From assembly GCA_002305125.1 (NCBI GenBank), contig DBQG01000031.1, positions 3,971 through 16,777 of the forward strand: DNA of 12,807 bases. The letters are read 5' to 3'. A model generated the notes under the pieces. That model was not told the DNA's origin. It worked only from the letters and a program-made list of their open reading frames with translations, and searched no databases. The DNA comes from Patescibacteria group bacterium UBA1400. GTDB lineage: Bacteria > Patescibacteriota > Microgenomatia > UBA1400. The position numbers were made by a program, and so were the translations under genes. Position 1 is the stretch's first letter; each line of letters begins with the position of its first letter. Positions 6,914-12,807 of the stretch are shown in pieces.

Positions 6914-7494
6914 TAGCCTACCATCTCTTCCTCATCGCCAATAAGCATAATCCTGCTTCCTGTTAAAACTTTAGTAATAAAAGGGTCGCGTCTTTTTTTA
7001 CGAAACTCAAACTCGTCTTTTGTCATGGCCGTATAATTAATTTCTCTTTTCAAGCTGCCTTCAAACTCTTTGACTATAGCTGCCAGCTGTGGCAAAACCA
7101 CGTCACCGACCACTAAAAGATCAACGTCTATTTGTTCATGAGCTTTTCTTCTTACCAATTTACCTGACAGCATGGCATATTTAATCCTACCGATTTTATT
7201 TTTTTGTTTGATGATCTGCTGACCCAAACCCGTAGTTTTAGCCACCAAGCTTAAAAGATCATTATAAAAAGGGTAGTCTTTTCTAAAAGAATAGTATAAA
7301 CGGTTGGCGCGAGCCTCTTTTTTAACCATGCCCCTTTCTTCCATCCGACCCAACTCTCTTCTCACCGCATTAATCTCTTCTTCTGTTTTCCTAACCAACT
7401 GTCTCACATAATATATTTCTTCAGGATTGGAAAGAAAGGCCTTGAGCAGTTTGACCCTTACTCTTGAGACTAAAAAGTCTTTTAAAGAAGCCAT
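6913..7494 (-). CDS. Winged-helix protein with nucleotidyltransferase domain
   Basis: A 193-residue two-domain protein. Residues 1-75 look like an ArsR/MarR-type winged helix (RVKLLKAFLSNPEEIYYVRQL with a recognition-helix-like segment and the wing ANRLYYSF). Residues about 100-190 resemble the MNT-type polymerase-beta nucleotidyltransferases: MLSGK (108-112) in place of the usual GS motif, then IDVDLLVVGD (122-131) with Asp123 and Asp125. The family-like KREINYTAMT and a terminal SRIMLIGD follow. The first Gly-Ser motif is altered, so catalysis is uncertain. Relatives combining these domains are common in archaea and Patescibacteria and are mostly uncharacterised; options include a transcription regulator or a nucleotide-transferring toxin or antitoxin. 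It has no Shine-Dalgarno site and starts 5 nt after the DUF3048 gene stop, which indicates coupled translation. Confidence 0.85.
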   Translation of the reverse strand: MASLKDFLVSRVRVKLLKAFLSNPEEIYYVRQLVRKTEEEINAVRRELGRMEERGMVKKEARANRLYYSFRKDYPFYNDLLSLVAKTTGLGQQIIKQKNKIGRIKYAMLSGKLVRRKAHEQIDVDLLVVGDVVLPQLAAIVKEFEGSLKREINYTAMTKDEFEFRKKRRDPFITKVLTGSRIMLIGDEEEMVG

Positions 7495-7499
7495 GTTTA

Positions 7500-8708
7500 T
7501 TAATAACTAACTTCTGTTCCGACCGGAACAGTTTCAATCCAGATTTTACCTGGAACAAACTTTACCTGCTTAGCGTCAACATAGTAAATGGTTCTATCCG
7601 TACGGCTGTCTTTAACCCATTTGCCTTCCAAAGCTTCACCGTTTTGAAAAATTAAAGCCTTGCCTTCTCCAATGGTTCCGTAAAGCAAATGAACATTTCC
7701 AGGATAACCATCATTGGCAGCTGATTCCTTCATAAATTGAACAACTAAGTTCTTAGTTTCCAGCTGCTTATCAAGATTTAAGTCTTTATGGGGTTGACCG
7801 CCGTTTGATCTTTTATAAACATTAGCGGCGCTGTCATATTCCCATTTGACCTCATACTCTTTATAACCTTCCCAAAAATTAAAGTTTATTAAAGAGGCGC
7901 TGCCGGCTCCGGGATTTTCCTCTTCAGCAAAACTCCAGGCAATAAAGTTCTTTTCCCAGGACTCTCCCTCAGGATCAATGTCTGTCCAATCTCTTTTTTT
8001 AGCCACTCCCCAAAGCCTTTCAGTGGTACTATACATGGTATGTTCTGTAGCTACGGTACGTCCCAGTCTTTCGTAATCACGCCAAAACGTAGGGTAACCG
8101 ATGGAAAATTGGTTCAAATCGTTTTCCCCTTCCCAACCGTATTTGCCGATCTGACCTAAGGCATCTGCCTTGGCTCCATTTAAACATCCTGTTCCTGTTT
8201 CTGCATTACAGTGAGCTCCGCCCACGTGAGCATAAAGAGCGGGTCCGTATTCTGAAGCCCAATCCAGAAAATAAGTTCTGGCGCTTCTTACCGGACCGAC
8301 AATAACTTCCCTGGAAACAGCTCCGCAGTAAAAAACAGCCATAAATCTTGTAATTCCACCTTCGGCAACGGTTTCATAAACAACATCAGCACTGGAAAGA
8401 CCTGATTGAGGCCGAGCTTCTTCATGATTTTCAATCATAACCGCCAAAGGCCTTCTACCAGACCAAACCTCTTTTTCAGCCTTAGTATATAAAGCGCCAT
8501 TTAAAGGACAAACTTCTGTTTTTGGACCGGAAACATCAACTAAAAGTCCTTCTTCCTGAACTTCAGGGTCAGAAACAGTAGAAATCTTTTCTCCGGAAAT
8601 CGGTTTCTGTAAATAATCAAAAATGGCAAAAGAAACTCCGGCAGAAAAAAGATATAAACCTAAAAAGGTTAAAATGGTGAAAATTTTGGCAGACTTTTTA
8701 GTTTCCAT
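7500..8708 (-). CDS. DUF3048 domain-containing exported protein (YerB-like)
   Basis: A 402-residue protein with an N-terminal membrane anchor or uncleaved signal (about 9-31, preceded by KKSAK), so the bulk should be outside the membrane. The DUF3048 N-terminal domain is clear: RRPLAVMIENHEEARPQSGL (85-104), ADVVYETVAEGGITRFMAVF (107-126), VGPVRSARTYFLDW (137-150), HVGGAHCNAE (161-170). The C-terminal domain (about 275-400) carries VVQFM and GTIGEGKALIFQNG with WVKDSRTDRTIYYV. Relatives include B. subtilis lipoprotein YerB; the biochemical role is unknown. Four cysteines (67, 128, 167, 175) all fall in the exported part and could form disulfides; there is no lipobox cysteine. It starts 4 nt after the DUF4446 gene, with a strong AAGGAG 8 nt before its ATG. 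Confidence 0.92.
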   Translation of the reverse strand: METKKSAKIFTILTFLGLYLFSAGVSFAIFDYLQKPISGEKISTVSDPEVQEEGLLVDVSGPKTEVCPLNGALYTKAEKEVWSGRRPLAVMIENHEEARPQSGLSSADVVYETVAEGGITRFMAVFYCGAVSREVIVGPVRSARTYFLDWASEYGPALYAHVGGAHCNAETGTGCLNGAKADALGQIGKYGWEGENDLNQFSIGYPTFWRDYERLGRTVATEHTMYSTTERLWGVAKKRDWTDIDPEGESWEKNFIAWSFAEEENPGAGSASLINFNFWEGYKEYEVKWEYDSAANVYKRSNGGQPHKDLNLDKQLETKNLVVQFMKESAANDGYPGNVHLLYGTIGEGKALIFQNGEALEGKWVKDSRTDRTIYYVDAKQVKFVPGKIWIETVPVGTEVSY

Positions 8709-8712
8709 TCAC

Positions 8713-9195
8713 TTATCTCCTTTTTTTTAATGCTTTTTGAATCGCCTCTTTTTCCTCTTTTGACAGTTTAAAGCCCTGTCCTTCTTTGCCTTTTTTAACT
8801 TCTTTGGCATAAACACGCGTTACCCCTCGGCTATGTAGAGAGCTTAACACAATTCCGTTTTCTTCGCCATCCAGCATACTTAAAACAAAACTTTGATCGC
8901 CTCCAGTATCAGAAAAGGGGTTAAAACGCAAAAACCCGATATTCTGAAGGTTTTTTAAGTTCTTCTGTTCTAAATCTTTACTAGCCTGTTTAAGCTCTTG
9001 GGCCCTTTTTTCTTGTTCATCTATTTTGGTTAAAATTTCATCCAAAAGATTTTTTAAATCCTTTTTTTTCGATTTGCTTACCAAACGGCGGTAATGAATA
9101 ATAGTCTTGATAAGAAAAAATGTTAAAAGCAAAAGCCAAACCAACAAAAAAGAGACAGCTATTATAATAACATTTTGGTTAATAAAATCAAACAT
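8713..9195 (-). CDS. DUF4446 family membrane protein
   Basis: A 160-residue protein of unknown function. An N-terminal membrane helix (about 9-31) is followed by basic residues (HYRRLVSKSKKK), so the rest is probably cytoplasmic. Next come a charged coiled-coil segment (about 46-84) and the DUF4446 core: GFLRFNPFSDTGGDQSFVLS (87-106) and NGIVLSSLHSRGVTRVYAKE (113-132), with a lysine-rich tail. The same arrangement (anchor, coiled coil, small globular domain) occurs in Firmicutes relatives. As the first gene of the leftward operon it begins 57 nt from the oppositely oriented small membrane-protein gene, with AAGGGGAAG directly before the ATG as a Shine-Dalgarno-like site. Confidence 0.9.
   Translation of the reverse strand: MFDFINQNVIIIAVSFLLVWLLLLTFFLIKTIIHYRRLVSKSKKKDLKNLLDEILTKIDEQEKRAQELKQASKDLEQKNLKNLQNIGFLRFNPFSDTGGDQSFVLSMLDGEENGIVLSSLHSRGVTRVYAKEVKKGKEGQGFKLSKEEKEAIQKALKKRR
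8717..8722 (-). promoter_or_regulatory. Shine-Dalgarno site of the DUF3048 gene
   Basis: AAGGAG on the minus strand overlaps the last sense codons of the DUF4446 gene (AGG AGA) and sits 8 nt before the DUF3048 ATG. It supports independent initiation inside the operon. Confidence 0.7.
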
Positions 9196-9204
9196 CTTCC
9201 CCTT

Positions 9205-9234
9205 ATTTTAAAAAGCTTTAAGATAATTTGTCAA
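9205..9234 (-). promoter_or_regulatory. Candidate promoter of the seven-gene operon (consensus -35)
   Basis: A perfect TTGACA (9234-9229) is followed after 18 nt by TAAAAT (9210-9205) on the minus strand. Transcription would start near 9198, only about 3 nt before the DUF4446 ATG. That would exclude its GGGG Shine-Dalgarno-like bases from the message, which is odd, so the upstream alternative at 9244-9249 must also be considered. Confidence 0.5.
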
Positions 9235-9239
9235 TATGG

Positions 9240-9245
9240 TAAGAT
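9240..9245 (+). promoter_or_regulatory. Possible -10 of the small membrane-protein gene
   Basis: TAAGAT lies exactly 6 nt before the ATG at 9252, the same geometry as the TATAAT-6 nt-ATG of cca, and no Shine-Dalgarno sequence is present. The -35 region (TTTAAG, 9217-9222) is poor. It overlaps the minus-strand TATAAT, so the call is tentative. Confidence 0.3.
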
Positions 9246-9249
9246 TATA
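9244..9249 (-). promoter_or_regulatory. Alternative -10 for the seven-gene operon
   Basis: A perfect TATAAT on the minus strand would start transcription near 9237 and give a leader of about 42 nt that includes the AAGGGGAAG site. No good -35 is seen 16-18 nt upstream, where the sequence is already the coding start of the opposite-strand gene. Confidence 0.35.
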
Positions 9250-9251
9250 CA

Positions 9252-9572
9252 ATGAATAAGAAGAGAAGAACTAGACAGGAAAAAATCATTGCCAACCTTA
9301 AAAGACAATTGCAGCAAAAGCAGGCAAAGATATCTCCTAAGGTTGAGAAAGTTCTAACTTCTAACCAACTTCATAAAGACAAAGAAACAGCGGTTTTTAC
9401 AAACGTTCAAGTTCAGGAAAAAAATCAAAACAAGGAGGAAGCTTTTTTTTCCTATCCTCCTCATTTGATTAAAAAAAGTTTACTTAAAACCCTAGTTTTA
9501 AGTCTTGTTTTTGAAGGCAGCTTAGTATTAATTTATTATTTAACTCAAATTAAACACCTACTCCCTTTTTAA
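9252..9572 (+). CDS. Small single-pass membrane protein, function unknown
   Basis: I do not recognise a family. The 106-residue product begins with a very basic, helical segment (KKRRTRQEKIIANLKRQLQQ, 3-22). A polar, Gln/Asn/Lys-rich linker follows (about 23-72), then one hydrophobic helix (about 79-98) and a short tail ending LLPF. This predicts a tail-anchored protein with a positively charged cytoplasmic N-terminus that could bind nucleic acid or acidic lipids. It is likely real: it fills the space between the divergent operon and tldD, has an amphipathic/hydrophobic pattern, and precedes tldD by only 28 nt on the same strand, so the two are probably co-transcribed. A -10-like TAAGAT lies 6 nt before the ATG; no Shine-Dalgarno site is seen. 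Confidence 0.7.
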   Translation: MNKKRRTRQEKIIANLKRQLQQKQAKISPKVEKVLTSNQLHKDKETAVFTNVQVQEKNQNKEEAFFSYPPHLIKKSLLKTLVLSLVFEGSLVLIYYLTQIKHLLPF

Positions 9573-9600
9573 CTTAGTTTAATTTATTAAAGAAAAGACA

Positions 9601-11079
9601 ATGAAAACAGACAGGCAGCTATTTGCAGATCAGATACTTAACAACCTTCAGCTTAAAAAAGCTAGTTATGCCGATGTAAGACTGGAAGAACTGACAAGTA
9701 AAAACATTGCCACTAAAGACGGCATTATTGAAGCCTACAGCCTGAGTTCCAGTTTAGGGTTTGGTGTCCGGGTGCTAGTAAACGGCAGCTGGGGATTTGC
9801 CGCTTCTTTTTTAGAAGACGATTTTAGTTTAAACAGCAAAAGCAAAAAACTGATTGAAAAAATATGCAAAAAAGCTTATGACCTAGCTTATGCCTCCAGT
9901 TTATTTAACAAAACCAAGACAAAACTTTATCCTTTAAAGCCAATTAAGGATACCTACATATCCGAAGCTGTCATCGACCCTTTTACGGTTAAGGATGATA
10001 AAATCATCAGCCTGCTTTTACAAGCAGATAAAAACTTACGGGTAAACAAAAAAATAAAAATCTCCCAGGCTTTTTTCGGAACTCATAAACTGGAAAAAAC
10101 TTTTGCCTCCACTCAGGGTGCTTTAATTAATCAAACTATTGTTTTTACCGGAGCCGGGACTGAAGCAACCGCAGTTGACAAGGGAGAAGTACAAAACAGA
10201 AGCTATCCCAACTCTTTCAGGGGTCAATTTAGAACCCAAGGCTGGGAAATGGTAGAAAAATTAGATCTTTTAAACCATGCTCCCCTTGTTGGAGAGGAGG
10301 CATGCAAATTGATTGAGGCGGAAAACTGTCCCGAGGGAGAGTTTGATCTTATTATTGATGGTAATCAGCTGGCCCTGCAGGTTCATGAATCAATCGGTCA
10401 TGCAGTTGAATTTGACCGCATTCTTGGACTTGAGGCCTCTTTTGCCGGCACCAGCTTCCTGGATCTAAAAGACCTTAATACTCTTAAATACGGCAGTGAC
10501 AAAGTTAATATAACGGCAGATGCTACTTTAAAAGGAGGCTTGGGAAGTTTTGCTTATGATGATGAAGGAGTGCCGGCTAAAAGACAGGAAATAATTACCA
10601 ATGGTCTGCTTAAAGGTTTTTTAACCAGCCGGCAAACTGCGGCTGAACATAACCTAGAACCGACCGGAGCCATGAGGGCTGAAAGCTGGCAGAATATTCC
10701 TTTGATCAGAATGACCAATATTAACCTGGAGCCGGGAAACTGGAACCTAAACGATCTCATTAAAGACACTAAAAAGGGTTTATTTTTATCAACCAACCGC
10801 TCCTGGAGTATTGACGATAAAAGAGTTAATTTTCAGTTTGGCACAGAAATGGCAAGAGAGATTAAAAACGGAAAGCTGGGCAAGTATTATAAAAACCCTG
10901 TTTACAGCGGCACCACCGTTAACTTCTGGCAAAGTTGCGATGCTGTTTGCAATGCTTCCCATTGGCAGATTTGGGGCACACCCAACTGCGGTAAGGGCGA
11001 ACCTGTTCAAACGATGCATGTCGGTCACGGCACTGCTCCCGCCAGATTCTTAAAAGTAAAGGTATTTGCAGGAAAGTAG
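9601..11079 (+). CDS. tldD: TldD family metalloprotease
   Basis: TldD is the zinc-bearing half of the TldD-TldE heterodimer, which in E. coli cleaves unfolded or flexible peptides such as pro-microcin B17 and the antitoxin CcdA. The 492-residue protein has the zinc motif HESIGH (262-267, His262, Glu263, His267) and the third ligand, Cys463, in GTPNCGKGEP. Other conserved TldD stretches are DGIIEAYSLSSSLGFGVRV (40-58), YDDEGVPAKRQEII (319-332), GAMRAESW (356-363), and VGHGTAPARF (474-483). All catalytic residues expected for an active enzyme are present. A weak purine stretch (AAAGAAAAG) precedes the ATG. tldE follows after 5 nt, so the two subunits are made together. The native substrate here is unknown; no microcin-like precursor is visible in the window. 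Confidence 0.96.
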   Translation: MKTDRQLFADQILNNLQLKKASYADVRLEELTSKNIATKDGIIEAYSLSSSLGFGVRVLVNGSWGFAASFLEDDFSLNSKSKKLIEKICKKAYDLAYASSLFNKTKTKLYPLKPIKDTYISEAVIDPFTVKDDKIISLLLQADKNLRVNKKIKISQAFFGTHKLEKTFASTQGALINQTIVFTGAGTEATAVDKGEVQNRSYPNSFRGQFRTQGWEMVEKLDLLNHAPLVGEEACKLIEAENCPEGEFDLIIDGNQLALQVHESIGHAVEFDRILGLEASFAGTSFLDLKDLNTLKYGSDKVNITADATLKGGLGSFAYDDEGVPAKRQEIITNGLLKGFLTSRQTAAEHNLEPTGAMRAESWQNIPLIRMTNINLEPGNWNLNDLIKDTKKGLFLSTNRSWSIDDKRVNFQFGTEMAREIKNGKLGKYYKNPVYSGTTVNFWQSCDAVCNASHWQIWGTPNCGKGEPVQTMHVGHGTAPARFLKVKVFAGK

Positions 11080-11084
11080 GCAAA

Positions 11085-12422
11085 ATGGTACCAGAAGCTA
11101 AATTTAAAAAAATCAGTCAAAGCATTTTTCAACAAAGCGGTTTTTTTGATCAAGTAGAAGTTCTACTGGGAACTTCAGATCAAACTACGATCCGTTTTGC
11201 CCAAAATCATATTTATCAGCCTTTAACAGTCACCAGCGCTTGGCTAAAAATAAGGTTTATTAAAGATAAAAGAATCCTAGTCCTAAACTTGGGCAGTTTT
11301 AGCAGTAAACAGATTAAAAAAACAATCACAACGGCCAAAAGGCTTATTGCTTTTCAGGAAAAAGACAAAAACTTTGTCTCTCTGCCTAAAAGTAAAACCA
11401 TTAAAGTTTCTCCAGAAAAAGCATTTAACCTAAAGGCAAGCAAAATTAAAGAGGAAAGGTTGGTTAAACTGGCCTGGCAGGCAATCGAACTGACTCAAAA
11501 AAAACGGCTTATTGCCTCAGGCAAACTGGAAAAAACCGTAAGTCAGCTGGCAATTGGTAACAGCTTGGGAACCTGGCAGTACCAACCTTCATGCCTGCTG
11601 TCTTTTTCCACCGTCATCCAGGACGGACACGGCAATGCCAGTGGATACGGTCAATCGCTGGGACAAAATATAAAGGATTTAAACATTAAAAAAACAACCC
11701 TGGAAGCTATAAAAACAACCTTAAACAGTAAACGGGCTCAAAAAATAGATCCTGGCGAGTATGAAGTTATTCTTATGCCCGGCGCTTTTCAGGAAATCCT
11801 TCCCTTTTTTAGCTGGCTTGGCCCTAATGCCAGAATCTACCATGAAGAGGTTTCCTTTTTAAAAGGTCAGATAGGTAAAAAGATATTCAGCCCTAAATTA
11901 ACCATCACTGACCAGCCCTTAAATCCTCTGGCTCCCAGCTATTTTGATTATGAGGGTTATCCCAAAACCAAACTAACTCTGGTAAAACAAGGGGTTCCCA
12001 CCCACCTGGTTTACGACTCTTATTATAGCCATAAATATAAACAAAAAAATACCGGCCACGGACTGCCGGCACCAAACACCGAAGGACCGGTTCCTTTGCA
12101 TCTTATTATTAAAACAGGAAACAGTTCTTTGGAAAAAATGATTGCCAGTACTAAAAAAGGCTTATTGATCAACCGGCTTTGGTATATCAGGGTAGTTCAT
12201 TATAAAAACCTAGTTTTAACGGGCATGACAAGAGACGGAACGTTTTTAATTGAAAACGGCAAAATCAAACATGCTATCCAAAATCTGAGATTTACCGACA
12301 GTATTCCCAGAATCTTTAAACATATTACTGAAGTTGAAGACAAGGCTTATTGGCAGGATGCCATGGGCGGCATAGCCAAAATTCCCGCTCTCAAGATTTC
12401 TAAATTTAAGTTCACCAGTTAA
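11085..12422 (+). CDS. tldE: TldE/PmbA family protein, partner of TldD
   Basis: This 445-residue protein of the PmbA/TldE family lacks an HExxxH motif, as expected for the non-catalytic half of the heterodimer. Family features include the N-terminal domain with strand-rich repeats (about 20-70), EYEVILMPGAFQEILPFFSW (225-244), a FLKGQIGKKIF stretch (258-268), and the C-terminal core with YSHKYKQKNTGHGLP (314-328), KKGLLINRLW (357-366) and LTGMTRDGTFLIENGKI (378-394). The last block corresponds to the GxTRDGxFxIENGxI signature of the family. The start at 11085 sits 5 nt after the tldD stop with TAGG upstream as a weak Shine-Dalgarno. Its stop codon overlaps that of the convergent hydrolase gene. 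A role as regulatory or substrate-binding subunit comes from family knowledge. Confidence 0.93.
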   Translation: MVPEAKFKKISQSIFQQSGFFDQVEVLLGTSDQTTIRFAQNHIYQPLTVTSAWLKIRFIKDKRILVLNLGSFSSKQIKKTITTAKRLIAFQEKDKNFVSLPKSKTIKVSPEKAFNLKASKIKEERLVKLAWQAIELTQKKRLIASGKLEKTVSQLAIGNSLGTWQYQPSCLLSFSTVIQDGHGNASGYGQSLGQNIKDLNIKKTTLEAIKTTLNSKRAQKIDPGEYEVILMPGAFQEILPFFSWLGPNARIYHEEVSFLKGQIGKKIFSPKLTITDQPLNPLAPSYFDYEGYPKTKLTLVKQGVPTHLVYDSYYSHKYKQKNTGHGLPAPNTEGPVPLHLIIKTGNSSLEKMIASTKKGLLINRLWYIRVVHYKNLVLTGMTRDGTFLIENGKIKHAIQNLRFTDSIPRIFKHITEVEDKAYWQDAMGGIAKIPALKISKFKFTS

Positions 12423-12426
12423 TTAA
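12419..12426. other. TTAATTAA palindrome carrying both convergent stop codons
   Basis: The tldE stop TAA (12420-12422) and the hydrolase stop TAA on the minus strand (12421-12419) share bases within this perfect palindrome. The two genes therefore overlap by 4 bp at their 3' ends, leaving no room for a terminator between them. Confidence 0.85.
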
Positions 12427-12807
12427 TCCAGTTTAAACCCGCCAGCTTATCTGACAAAACTCTGGCTAGAAAGACATTTCCTGATTCACTTTGGTGAATA
12501 TGGTCATGAGAACTGACATAAGCAGGATTTCCCTCACCGCTGGCAAGCAAACTGGGATGATAAGCATCAGCAGAAGGCAAACCGGCTGAAGCGGCAAAAT
12601 TTAAGGCGTTTTGCAGATAACCATTAATCCTTTGGGCATGAGAAAAAGCCAAATCATCAGGCCAGTTAACCCCCCCGGGACCTTTACCAAACTGCTGCTT
12701 GGAAGGAGCAATAACAGCCATAATCATAATTTTAGCCTTGGTTTTAGCTTTCAACTCATCAATAATTTTAGTTAAAACCGACCAGTGCCGGTTAAGTTCA
12801 CCGCTGG
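12419..12807 (-). CDS. SGNH/GDSL-type hydrolase, C-terminal part (cut by window end)
   Basis: About 128 C-terminal residues are visible. The frame is open to the window edge, so the start and the catalytic GDS and GxND blocks lie outside. The visible part has the layout of the last third of an SGNH hydrolase: a helix (HWSVLTKIIDEL), a hydrophobic strand (AKIMIMAVIAPS) ahead of a NWPDDL segment, then a long helix. The final block SHDHIHQSESGNVFLARVL contains the D-x-x-H pair typical of the catalytic Asp and His (DHIH). An internal TTG at 12754 is not a likely start because the family-like sequence continues upstream of it. Probable roles are esterase, lipase or carbohydrate deacetylase; the substrate is not determinable here. 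It is convergent with tldE. Confidence 0.7.
   Translation of the reverse strand, partial: SGELNRHWSVLTKIIDELKAKTKAKIMIMAVIAPSKQQFGKGPGGVNWPDDLAFSHAQRINGYLQNALNFAASAGLPSADAYHPSLLASGEGNPAYVSSHDHIHQSESGNVFLARVLSDKLAGLNWIN

Noticed and set aside
6719..7494. Classic MazEF, VapBC or MNT-HEPN toxin-antitoxin module
   Set aside because: No MazF, PIN or HEPN protein is next to the AbrB or nucleotidyltransferase genes. The pair is kept as an unusual combination, not assigned to a known module.
8713..8728. A run of eight A residues before AGGAGA at the 3' end of the DUF4446 gene, resembling a programmed frameshift site
   Set aside because: Neither shifted frame joins the DUF3048 frame: one ends at once at a TGA, the other reaches a TAA soon after the DUF3048 start. 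The AAGGAG is better explained as the DUF3048 ribosome-binding site.
10554..11053. Open frames on both strands inside tldD (about 80 codons each)
   Set aside because: They overlap the strongly conserved C-terminal half of TldD and have no recognisable features or initiation signals.

Overview
The window reads as a gene-dense, A+T-rich bacterial chromosome fragment using the standard code (no in-frame TGA read through). It has housekeeping genes, very small intergenic gaps and no sign of mobile DNA, CRISPR or RNA genes. The gene set and protein variants are: a DUF4446 protein, a DUF3048/YerB-like exported protein with a cysteine-containing domain, a winged-helix/nucleotidyltransferase fusion, a separate secD and secF whose SecF carries a VHDTVVV motif, and an HD-domain CCA-adding enzyme. 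Together they suggest the Candidate Phyla Radiation (Patescibacteria), most likely a Microgenomates-type lineage. That assignment is an inference from family recognition, not from a search.

Layout. From the left: the N-terminal part of aspartyl-tRNA synthetase (minus, cut by the window start) and recJ (minus). The tRNA CCA-adding enzyme (plus) starts 16 bp from recJ. Next, leftward from about 9195 to 3876, comes one compact seven-gene transcription unit: DUF4446 membrane protein, DUF3048 exported protein, winged-helix nucleotidyltransferase, AbrB-type DNA-binding protein, SecD, SecF, histidine phosphatase. Its genes are 4-5 nt apart or overlap. Divergent from it, rightward, are a small single-pass membrane protein and the metalloprotease pair tldD-tldE. 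At the right edge, convergent with tldE, is the C-terminal part of an SGNH/GDSL-type hydrolase (minus, cut by the window end).

How the parts relate. aspS, recJ and cca serve translation, DNA repair and tRNA maturation. The seven-gene unit joins the SecDF export motor to two envelope proteins of unknown function and to a possible regulatory or toxin-antitoxin-like pair (nucleotidyltransferase plus AbrB). TldD-TldE would form an intracellular peptide-degrading heterodimer.

Regulation. Several transcription units (aspS, cca, possibly the small membrane protein and the seven-gene operon) have -10-like hexamers so close to the start codon that the mRNA would have a leader of 0-5 nt. Some internal operon genes have clear Shine-Dalgarno sites (secF, DUF3048 gene). 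No convincing intrinsic terminator was seen. No obviously new defence or mobile system is visible. The best leads are the leaderless-promoter pattern and the uncharacterised envelope/secretion operon with its embedded nucleotidyltransferase-AbrB pair.
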